The position numbers and the translations under genes were made by a program. A stretch of DNA of 23,365 nt, from assembly GCA_964591705.1 (NCBI GenBank), contig CAZQCX010000022.1:1-23365 (forward strand), read 5' to 3'. Below are positions 1-6,348 of the stretch, piece by piece. The notes below the pieces were generated by a model that did not search any database, was not told the origin of the DNA, and saw only the letters and a program-made list of their open reading frames with translations. How positions within the stretch are numbered: the stretch's first letter is position 1; each line of letters opens with the position of its first letter. The stretch comes from UBA11855 sp964591705. Its GTDB lineage: Archaea > Thermoproteota > Bathyarchaeia > Bathyarchaeales > Bathycorpusculaceae.

Positions 1-196
1 TGAGGAAACGGTTGAGGCTGCTCTGGTCTCTGGCGTTCATGAAACTTCGGTTTATTGCGTCAATGTTCTTCTTGCCTTCGCAGGCTATTAGGCCCAGTGT
101 GTAGGTGGTGAAGTTTTGGAATTGAGGCTTGGAAAAGCATGGTTTGAACTCTTCCAGGATCCCTGTTAAAACGTCAACGTTTGAGGAAATAATCAT
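1..196 (-). CDS. DDE transposase, N-terminal part (runs off the left edge)
   Basis: A minus-strand frame opens with ATG at 196-194 and stays open to the edge, giving about 65 residues. It is preceded by a strong Shine-Dalgarno sequence, GAGGAGG, near 205-212. The translation contains FKPCFSKPQFQNF, followed by YTLGLIACEGKKNIDAINRSF and then DQSSLNRFL. I recognise this as the N-terminal signature of IS4/IS701-like DDE transposases, which end this region with a DQSSLNRFL-type block. The catalytic DDE residues would lie beyond the edge. I could not identify a terminal inverted repeat between this start and the GNAT gene at 350, so the element boundary is unknown. The family is recognised from memory of its N-terminus; whether the element is intact cannot be seen. 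Confidence 0.8.
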   Translation of the reverse strand, partial: MIISSNVDVLTGILEEFKPCFSKPQFQNFTTYTLGLIACEGKKNIDAINRSFMNARDQSSLNRFL

Positions 197-349
197 CTTT
201 TCGGTTCCTCCTCTTGTTGCAAGCGTTTATTGTGTCTTAAACGGAAAAAAAGCCTTTGGAACCAAAAAACGCAAAACTTCAGCTAGTACCAGTTTTGTTG
301 CGGGCGGCTGCTGGCAAACAGATAAAAGCCCTATCGATAGACACATGCC

Positions 350-883
350 ATGAACATTCGGCAAACAACCCCGGCGGATCTTGAGGACATATTGTCTGTT
401 GAAAGGGCTGCTTTCAATCGTGACAGCGAAGTGAACCTAACCCGTGCCCTCTTGGCTGACCCTTCAGCAGAACCGCGCCTATCACTCATGGCATACATCG
501 ATGATCGACCCGTCGGGCACATCCTATTCACCAAAGGCACTCTGACTAACCATCCGGATGTTGCGTTGTCGTTTTTGGCTCCGCTCGCGGTTGTGCCCAA
601 GTTTCAGCGGCAAGGCATCGGAGGCGCCCTCATCAAGAGGAGCCTGCAGCTCTTAACAGAAGCCAATGTTGCCTTGATAGTTGTGCTTGGGCACCCCGCC
701 TACTACCCGAAATTCGGGTTTAAGCCTGCATTCAAGCTTGGCTTTGAACCCACGTATCCCATCCCCGATGGAGTAGCTGATGCATGGATGGTGCAGACGC
801 TTAAGCCCAACATAATGGGGCGTGTCTCAGGTCGAGTAATTTGCTGCGATGCTATGAATAAGCCTGAGATTTGGCGGGAATAA
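350..883 (+). CDS. GNAT-family N-acetyltransferase (YhbS-like)
   Basis: A 177-residue protein of the size of YhbS-type (COG3153) acetyltransferases, which move an acetyl group from acetyl-CoA to an unknown amine. The acetyl-CoA pyrophosphate loop is visible as QRQGIGGA (residues 86-93), just after the strand LAPLAVVP (76-83). The later HPAYYPKFGFKPA (about 115-127) is typical of this subfamily. The start ATG at 350 has no Shine-Dalgarno sequence. An AT-rich AGATAAAAG sits about 25 bases upstream (near 318-327), which fits a leaderless archaeal transcript. It stands alone between a transposase fragment and a degenerate region, so the context gives no substrate clue. The family is certain; the substrate is unknown. 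Confidence 0.88.
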   Translation: MNIRQTTPADLEDILSVERAAFNRDSEVNLTRALLADPSAEPRLSLMAYIDDRPVGHILFTKGTLTNHPDVALSFLAPLAVVPKFQRQGIGGALIKRSLQLLTEANVALIVVLGHPAYYPKFGFKPAFKLGFEPTYPIPDGVADAWMVQTLKPNIMGRVSGRVICCDAMNKPEIWRE

Positions 884-933
884 CGATTGGTTTTCAGTAC
901 GCTGTTGTGATGATTTTGTTCCAACGGGGTCTA

Positions 934-990
934 CCCCTCCATAGCGCGCCTGCTACTTTCGAGGGGGAGCTTTCTCCTATCTAACCTTTT
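934..990 (+). terminator. possible terminator after the GNAT gene
   Basis: CCCCTC (934-939) can pair with GAGGGG (961-966). A competing small hairpin GGAG-CTTT-CTCC lies at 966-977, and a short T-run follows at 984-987. This sits 50 bases past the acetyltransferase stop. The fold is by eye only and the two hairpins are mutually exclusive. Confidence 0.3.
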
Positions 991-1103
991 ACCCCAAGCC
1001 ATGCTGAAAGTATTATCCCGACCACCGTTTCTTCGTTGTTGGTATTGAACTTTGGTCCACTGAATTCTTCAACGGTCAATGCATGAACTGAGGAAAAGAG
1101 CCT

Positions 1104-1295
1104 TTAGGAGCATTTGAGCGGGTTTGTCGCAATCCAATTGTCCAGTTGCTGCTCGATCGCGAAGATAGGCGACTTATGCCTCGAGTTGAGTTCTTCATAA
1201 GCCCACCAGCCAGCAGCATCATGAATCTTCACCCAGCGATTGTTCTGGTTCATCCAAGCCACATAAGCAGCAAATTGACCAGTACGCCCATTCAT
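1104..1295 (-). CDS. small hypothetical protein (doubtful)
   Basis: A 63-residue ORF starting with ATG at 1295. It is unusually rich in tryptophan (five residues, including a WW pair) and includes NRWVKIHDAAGWWAYEEL. Composition and codon use look protein-like, but I recognise no family and see no convincing Shine-Dalgarno sequence. An in-frame TAG lies a short way upstream, so the ORF does not extend. It lies between a GNAT gene and a truncated Cas1 in a region with other gene remnants. It could be a decayed fragment of a longer protein rather than a working gene. Confidence 0.35.
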   Translation of the reverse strand: MNGRTGQFAAYVAWMNQNNRWVKIHDAAGWWAYEELNSRHKSPIFAIEQQLDNWIATNPLKCS

Positions 1296-1365
1296 ACTTA
1301 TTAGCCCTTTACTAAACTATGCATGAGCTCCAGCTTAAGGTTTGGGTTTTGGACTAAATTTTAAT

Positions 1366-1486
1366 CCCAACCCAACCCCAACCCAACCCACCCAACCCAA
1401 CCTTCTACTCTTCTTTCTCCCCCCTCTTTCTCCTTCTCTCTCTCTTAGTGACAGAAACGAGACCCAGACCCAGACAGACAGACAGA
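1366..1486. repeat. low-complexity tract: CCCAAC repeats, pyrimidine run, CAGA repeats
   Basis: Three simple-sequence blocks follow each other. The first is eight C-tracts in CCCAAC/CCCAACC units at 1366-1402. The second is an almost pure pyrimidine run at about 1403-1446. The third is a perfect CAGA tetranucleotide repeat at 1471-1486. On the minus strand the first block reads as GGGTTG repeats with G-tracts of three or four, which could form a G-quadruplex. The CAGA block overlaps the 3' end of the Cas1 remnant and supplies its odd serine-rich C-terminus. Confidence 0.85.
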
Positions 1487-1960
1487 AACACTTGCTTTCT
1501 TAGCTATTTCTGACAATTCACCAGACATTTCTAATTCCTCAATTGACAACCACGTTCTTGGTTTCCAATTTTCATCTTCAGCTCTAAGGTATTTCGCCAA
1601 CAATAAAGCTTCTTCGTTTATCAAAGTTTCAATTGTCTGTCTTTCGCCAATTTTTATTCTTGGGACTTCAACGAATTTTTCAAACCAATCGTTCAGTTTA
1701 GCAGTAAAAACGTTTGTGTTTGAATCATTTAAAAACTCTCGTTTTCCCTTCTTCTGAGATGTCATCGCCTCAGTCTTGAAAACAAAATCTCTTTTGCCCA
1801 ATTCTGGACAGTGTTGAACGACAAAATCATCGATCAAGTAGCGGTATAGTTCTTGAAAATCACAAATCAAGCTTGGTTTGCCAAACTGCTCTGAATGCAG
1901 AAAACCCAAGTATGGCTCAAGCTTTGCATAGGTCTCCTCTTTTTCTGCTGAATTCTTGCC
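1445..1960 (-). pseudogene. cas1: truncated Cas1 (C-terminal half), orphan CRISPR remnant
   Basis: The minus frame is open from just after a TAG at 1963-1961 to a stop at 1445, about 171 codons. It contains the Cas1 C-terminal signature: LEPYLGFLHSEQFGKPSL, then CDFQELYRYLIDDF, and later RQTIETLINEEALLLAKYL. The His of GFLHS and the Glu of QELYR correspond to two of the three metal-binding residues of Cas1. The first catalytic Glu and the whole N-terminal beta domain are missing; Cas1 is usually about 320-340 residues. The end is also abnormal, running into a CAGA repeat that encodes SVCLSGSGSRF. No start codon or ribosome site fits, and no cas2, effector gene or CRISPR array is in the window. 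I call it a dead remnant. Confidence 0.82.
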
Positions 1961-2027
1961 CTAGAGCGCCATAATATAGATAAGATTGAGAACAGCAAAG
2001 GTAAATATCGTTTTAAGAGGCTTTGCC

Positions 2028-3782
2028 ATGACGAAGTTCAGATGCACAATATGCAATTGGATCTACGACGAAGCAAAAGAAGGAATATCATTTGGTGCTT
2101 TGCCCGCCGAATGGGTTTGCCCAGTGTGCGGAGTCTCAACGAGCGCCTTTGTTCTCTTAGCTGAAGAGACAGAAGCCACTAGAGAAGGGCGCACGGTGTC
2201 TGAAGTCTTCGTTGATCAAGTTGTCGAATGGGGTGTCAGATTCTTCTTCGGTGTTCCAGGCACATCAACGCTGGGTGTAGTTGATGCAATAAGAAAAAAC
2301 AGCAAGGCAACTTACATACAAGTCAGACATGAACAGGCTGCCGCGTTTATGGCTTCGGCATATGGGAAGCTAACCGGCCACGTGGCAGCTGTTCTGGGGG
2401 TGTCTGGACCTGGAGCGACGAATTTGGCAACGGGTCTGTATGACGCAAGCTTGGATCATTCGCCTGTTCTGGCGCTAACTGGCATGGTTGCGAGGCAACT
2501 CATAGGCCCTGGCTCGATCCAGGAAATTGATCAGTATTCATTTTTCGAGCCTATTTGCGTTTACAACAAGGTCCTAATGTCAGAAGACCAGACCACAATG
2601 TTGGCAACGCTGGCCGTGAAGAGAGCCCTGCTAGATCGGGGCGTCTCTCACATTGGCATCCCCAATGACGTCCAAAAGCTTCCATGCGAAGCAGGCATAT
2701 TACCATTTGAAGGGAGAATGCCTAACCTCGCATTCGGCCAAGAAAACAATCTCATCGAGAAAGCAGCATCCACAATTAACGAAGCCAAACGCCCTGTTAT
2801 CATCGCAGGCTTCGGCGCCATGGGACAGGGAACCAAGCTTCTACGGCTAGCCCACAAAATCTCAGCGCCGATCGTGACGACTTTCAGAGCGAAAGGCGTG
2901 ATTGATGAAACTGAGCCGTTGAGTGTAGGCAGTCATGGTGGCATGGGCTCAACGGCTGCTGCTGAATTGGTTCGAGAATCTGATTTGCTGCTGGTTGTCG
3001 GGTCTTCCTTTTCAGAAATGACAAAGCTTCCTGAAAAGCGGACGGTGCAGATAGATATCAACATGAAGAACATAGCCAAAGCTTTCCCAGTCGAGGTAGG
3101 CTTGCTCGGAAACAGTGCCGTGCTTCTGCCAAAAGTCACAGCGAGAGTTAAGGAAAGCGTGAATACCGAGTACCTGAAGGAAATCGAGAAGTTGAAGACG
3201 GATTGGATTAATCAGCTGAAGAAGGAAGCTGACCCAACCATGAAGCCCATAAGACCTCCTTACATCATAAAGGTGCTGAACAGCAAGATTGCCTCCAATG
3301 CCGTAATTTCTTTAGATGTTGGCGAGAATTGCTGGTGGTTCGGACGCAACTTCTTGATGAAGAGAACTCAGAAGATGGTGATGAGCGGACAGCTTGCTTC
3401 GATGGGATTCGGCTTGCCAGGCGCGATGGCGGGTGCTCTTGCATATCCTGACAGGCAAATTGTATGCATAACTGGCGATGGTGGCTTTTCCATGGTTATG
3501 CCTGATTTTATGACGGCGCTCAAGTATAAACTGCCCGTCAAAGTCTTTGTAATGAACAACAAGCGTTTGGGCATGATTATGCAAGAGCAGAAGGTCGAGG
3601 GCTATGAGAGTTGGCAGACCGATTTGTATGACTATGATTTCTCAGACTACGCTAGGCAATCTGGTGGAATCGGAATCAAAGTGAAAGCACCAAGCGAACT
3701 CCCAACTGCGGTTGATCAGGCTCTAGCAGCTAACACGACGGTCATAGTGGATATTGATACTGATCCGAGGCGATTCTTCTAA
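2028..3782 (+). CDS. rubredoxin-fused ThDP-dependent enzyme (pyruvate oxidase / acetolactate synthase-like)
   Basis: The protein is 584 residues from ATG 2028. I prefer this over an ATG 42 bases upstream because AAGAGGC precedes it and the rubredoxin domain starts at once. Residues 4-45 form a rubredoxin with CTIC (Cys6, Cys9) and CPVCG (Cys31, Cys34). A full ThDP enzyme follows. The pyrimidine-binding domain has catalytic Glu102 in RHEQAAAFM. A central domain spans about 240-370. The pyrophosphate domain has GDGG at 483-486 and NN at 510-511. This domain order is that of acetolactate synthase, PoxB and relatives, which act on 2-oxo acids such as pyruvate. The fused rubredoxin suggests an oxidative reaction that passes electrons to or through a one-electron iron centre. 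The substrate is inferred, not seen. No small regulatory IlvH-like subunit is nearby, which argues against biosynthetic acetolactate synthase. Confidence 0.88.
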   Translation: MTKFRCTICNWIYDEAKEGISFGALPAEWVCPVCGVSTSAFVLLAEETEATREGRTVSEVFVDQVVEWGVRFFFGVPGTSTLGVVDAIRKNSKATYIQVRHEQAAAFMASAYGKLTGHVAAVLGVSGPGATNLATGLYDASLDHSPVLALTGMVARQLIGPGSIQEIDQYSFFEPICVYNKVLMSEDQTTMLATLAVKRALLDRGVSHIGIPNDVQKLPCEAGILPFEGRMPNLAFGQENNLIEKAASTINEAKRPVIIAGFGAMGQGTKLLRLAHKISAPIVTTFRAKGVIDETEPLSVGSHGGMGSTAAAELVRESDLLLVVGSSFSEMTKLPEKRTVQIDINMKNIAKAFPVEVGLLGNSAVLLPKVTARVKESVNTEYLKEIEKLKTDWINQLKKEADPTMKPIRPPYIIKVLNSKIASNAVISLDVGENCWWFGRNFLMKRTQKMVMSGQLASMGFGLPGAMAGALAYPDRQIVCITGDGGFSMVMPDFMTALKYKLPVKVFVMNNKRLGMIMQEQKVEGYESWQTDLYDYDFSDYARQSGGIGIKVKAPSELPTAVDQALAANTTVIVDIDTDPRRFF

Positions 3783-3801
3783 ATTCTTGATTTCCCGGAT
3801 T

Positions 3802-3823
3802 CTCTCAGGCGGGATGCTGAGAG
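3802..3823. terminator. hairpin between convergent genes
   Basis: CTCTCAG (3802-3808) pairs perfectly with CTGAGAG (3817-3823) around an 8-base loop. It lies in the 50-base gap between two genes that converge (stops at 3782 and 3833), so it could serve both strands. No long T-run follows on either side, which makes classical intrinsic termination uncertain. Confidence 0.4.
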
Positions 3824-3832
3824 CGGTTATTC

Positions 3833-4612
3833 CTACCCAAAGAAGGTCTCCAGCTTCGCCGCAGAGGTCTTTCTTAATACCTCAGCGCATCTTCTTGGAT
3901 CGAGCAATTTGAACTCGAGTCCCAACGTTGCCAGCAGTCTTTGCACGTCTTTTCCAAGACTCGGGGCAACGAGGATTCCTCGAACTTCTCTGTCTGCTTT
4001 GTCCTTTATCGCTTCAATATACCTTGCAAGTTGGAGAGCAGCTTCTTTTCCTGCGGCTTTTCTTTTAACCTCAATGACTACTAGTTTTCCGCCCTTGTCA
4101 ACTCCGTAGACATCCACAAATCCGGGCTCTACTTTCTTTTCGTAGCTAATAGGTCTGAAGTCTTGCTCTATCATGGAAGGCTTTACGAGAATGGCCTTGT
4201 GCATGTCTTCCTCGCTAGCTGAGAGCAGAAACTCTCCGGAATCCTTCAGACTCAGAGCTGAGACCATCAATATTGAGTCAAATTCGACCTTGACGCTTTC
4301 TCTAGGATTCTGTCTAATCCCATGGATTTCAATTTCACTCTCTCTTTTATGAACATGGAAAACGCAGCCCGAAGGTTGCCAATTCACTGGCTCATAGCCT
4401 ACTGGGCGATGAACCAGGAGTGCCCCATCCTGTTTGATTATGAGCAGTCGCTGTCCCAACTCAAGGGTTGAGCTTGCCCTTCCGGAGTAGTGGACTTGAC
4501 AGTTGCCGGCAACAATTATCGTCTTTCGGGTCGCGAGCGCTTTTTCGATCAGTCTCTCTGCTTCGGCGAAAGATGGATTGATCAACGTCGATGTCTTTTG
4601 GGATTCAGCCAT
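3833..4612 (-). CDS. nucS: NucS / EndoMS mismatch-directed endonuclease
   Basis: The protein has 259 residues from ATG 4612, close to the usual NucS size. An ATG 60 bases upstream would add an unneeded 20-residue tail. Known members cut mismatched or branched DNA and work with the PCNA clamp in archaeal repair. An N-terminal DNA-binding and dimerisation domain (about 1-130, with ELGQRLLIIK and LLVHRP) precedes a PD-(D/E)XK nuclease domain. Asp167 lies in GFVDVYG, Glu181 and Lys183 in VVIEVKR, and the Gln of LQLARY follows. The last residues, AAKLETFFG, fit a PCNA-interacting box with Ala in place of the first Gln. No Shine-Dalgarno sequence is seen. A CATAAAC box about 22 bases upstream suggests a leaderless transcript. 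It diverges from the methyltransferase gene, 92 bases away. Confidence 0.93.
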   Translation of the reverse strand: MAESQKTSTLINPSFAEAERLIEKALATRKTIIVAGNCQVHYSGRASSTLELGQRLLIIKQDGALLVHRPVGYEPVNWQPSGCVFHVHKRESEIEIHGIRQNPRESVKVEFDSILMVSALSLKDSGEFLLSASEEDMHKAILVKPSMIEQDFRPISYEKKVEPGFVDVYGVDKGGKLVVIEVKRKAAGKEAALQLARYIEAIKDKADREVRGILVAPSLGKDVQRLLATLGLEFKLLDPRRCAEVLRKTSAAKLETFFG

Positions 4613-4704
4613 TTTCCACTCAGCTAGCAGTTTATGAAGTCTGTTGGTACTTAAGAGTTCTGAAGTGTACATCGTTGAGTGGCTGGCGCCAGAAAAGAAG
4701 GATC

Positions 4705-5244
4705 ATGCACCGATATGACCTGACGGCAAATATGTATGACTCTCGTTATCGGAGTGAGCAAGAGGCGAAATATGAAGCTGCTCTTGGGTGTGTTTCGATA
4801 CGAGGAGCCGCGGTTTTGGATGTGGGATGTGGCACAGGGCTACTTTTCGATCATATTGCTGCCGACGCCGAGGTCGTTGTGGGAGTCGACGTGTCAAAAG
4901 GTCTGCTACTTTTGGCAAATGCACGCGCTCACCGGTTCTGCAACGTTCACATGGTTCAAGCTGATGCTGATCATCTGCCCTTCAAGCCAAGCTCCTTTGA
5001 GGTTCTTTTTGCGTTCACGGTCCTCCAGAATATGCCCAAACCTTCCCAAGCATTGCCTGAGATCGTCCGTGTTGCACGATCACGTGCTGCTATTGTAGTG
5101 ACTGGTTTGAAAAAGGTTTTTTCTCTGCCCGATCTCAAAGACTTGTTGGAACGCACAAATTTGCACCCTGTTCGCTTAATTGATCATGAGTTACTCACCT
5201 GCTATGTCGCTATTTGCATCCCAAGCAAGTGTGCGGTCACTTGA
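4705..5244 (+). CDS. class I SAM-dependent methyltransferase
   Basis: A 179-residue protein from ATG 4705, which has GAAAAGAAGGA just upstream. A longer in-frame start at 4591 would run antisense into nucS. Motif I is VLDVGCGTG (37-45), the SAM-binding loop. An acidic motif II is GVDVS, and a motif-III-like DADHLPF follows about 30 residues later. LPEIVRVAR matches the post-motif region of UbiE/COQ5-type methyltransferases. It is short for that group, keeping only the Rossmann core. The methyl acceptor is not predictable. Neighbours (a DNA repair nuclease and a redox operon) do not settle it. Confidence 0.85.
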   Translation: MHRYDLTANMYDSRYRSEQEAKYEAALGCVSIRGAAVLDVGCGTGLLFDHIAADAEVVVGVDVSKGLLLLANARAHRFCNVHMVQADADHLPFKPSSFEVLFAFTVLQNMPKPSQALPEIVRVARSRAAIVVTGLKKVFSLPDLKDLLERTNLHPVRLIDHELLTCYVAICIPSKCAVT

Positions 5245-5248
5245 ACAA

Positions 5249-5277
5249 ATTCTTCTGTGACTCATTCTCAGAAGAAT
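5249..5277 (+). terminator. perfect 9-bp hairpin right after the methyltransferase gene
   Basis: ATTCTTCTG (5249-5257) and CAGAAGAAT (5269-5277) form a perfect 9-bp stem with an 11-base loop, starting five bases after the stop codon at 5244. The position suggests transcript termination or 3'-end protection. No poly-T follows. Confidence 0.5.
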
Positions 5278-5409
5278 CATGAATAGAAGAGCGTAGTTCT
5301 CAAGCAAGCCTTATATTCGAAAGCTTTCATTGGAAGAATCTTACAGATGATACAGAAGCTGGACCATACGTTGCAGCAGCTGTGTGCATCGGTTTGGTGA
5401 AAGGAATAA

Positions 5410-6348
5410 ATGCCTTTAAGAACCGTGAAAAAAGACGCAGCAGAGACACTAACGCTAGAATGGATTTTACATGCCAAGAATTACAAACTGACATTAGATA
5501 AGATTCGTTGTGCTAGCTGCCAAATATGCGCCTTAGCATGCCCAAAAGAAGCGATTAAGGTTGAGAAGCAACCCAAAATTATGGGTCAAAAGGCAAGAAA
5601 AGCCAAAGTTGACATTGACCTGTCGAAATGCAACTTCTGCGGCATATGCGACATAACCTGTCCCTATGGTGCCATCAAGCTAACGTTGAAAGGAGAACAT
5701 GTGCTTTCAGTCCTTGACAAGGAGAGCTTCCCACAGTTGATACGAGACATCAAAATCGACACTCGGCACTGTCCGAAAGACTGCGTTGAATGCAAAGATG
5801 TCTGCCCATTGGATTTGATCACGGTTTCGAAGGTGACCTACGACGGGAAACCAGTAACTGACTTCGAATCCCTTTCACCTAGTCAGAAGAAACATGTTCA
5901 GATTACCTTGGACATAAAGAAGGAATATTGTCCAACCTGCAGAGTTTGTGAGCTGAAATGTGCGCCAGGTGTTATTAGAGTGCGCAAGTTTATGGAAGGC
6001 AAAATAGCCATAGACCAGTCCAAATGCCCTGAAGGTTGCTCAGACTGTCTGGATGTTTGTCCAATAAAGGGTGCGCTTTTTCTTTCTGAAGTGGACAAAC
6101 GGGTTCATGTCAACGAAGCTTTCTGTGACTATTGTGGCGCATGCAAAGTTGTGTGTCCAGTTGAAGATGCATTGAAGCTTCACCGAACCAAGATTATTCA
6201 CACACCAATTGAGTCTGGAGCTTGGAACAAGGCTTTGCTAAGATTGACTTCACCCGCCGCCTCGGTGCAGGAGTTGAAAGCCAAGGCTGCCCAGAAAAGA
6301 AAGGATCTGGTGGCTAGAAGATTCGTTCTTGAGGAAGTTGTTCGATGA
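5410..6348 (+). CDS. polyferredoxin with six [4Fe-4S] motifs
   Basis: A 312-residue cytoplasmic protein made almost wholly of ferredoxin repeats. Six four-cysteine motifs start at Cys34, Cys74, Cys121, Cys174, Cys206 and Cys239. Three have the classic CxxCxxCxxxC spacing with Pro after the last cysteine (Cys34, Cys74, Cys239). Two (Cys121 and Cys206) have CPxxCxxCxxxCP, and the Cys174 motif ends in Cys-Ala-Pro. The C-terminal 60 residues have no clusters and look helical. GGTGAAAGGA precedes ATG 5410. The stop overlaps the HdrA start (ATGA at 6345-6348), so translation is probably coupled and the two proteins likely form one complex. It resembles polyferredoxins beside hydrogenase and heterodisulfide reductase genes. 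Its role as an electron wire to HdrA is inferred. Confidence 0.92.
   Translation: MPLRTVKKDAAETLTLEWILHAKNYKLTLDKIRCASCQICALACPKEAIKVEKQPKIMGQKARKAKVDIDLSKCNFCGICDITCPYGAIKLTLKGEHVLSVLDKESFPQLIRDIKIDTRHCPKDCVECKDVCPLDLITVSKVTYDGKPVTDFESLSPSQKKHVQITLDIKKEYCPTCRVCELKCAPGVIRVRKFMEGKIAIDQSKCPEGCSDCLDVCPIKGALFLSEVDKRVHVNEAFCDYCGACKVVCPVEDALKLHRTKIIHTPIESGAWNKALLRLTSPAASVQELKAKAAQKRKDLVARRFVLEEVVR

Noticed and set aside
1366..1402. CCCAAC repeats as a possible CRISPR array
   Set aside because: Units are 5-7 bases with no spacers of constant length. Despite the Cas1 remnant nearby, no direct repeats of 24-37 bases are seen.
2028..3782. Standard biosynthetic acetolactate synthase large subunit
   Set aside because: The fused rubredoxin domain and absence of any small regulatory subunit or branched-chain pathway gene nearby make this less likely than an oxidative enzyme.
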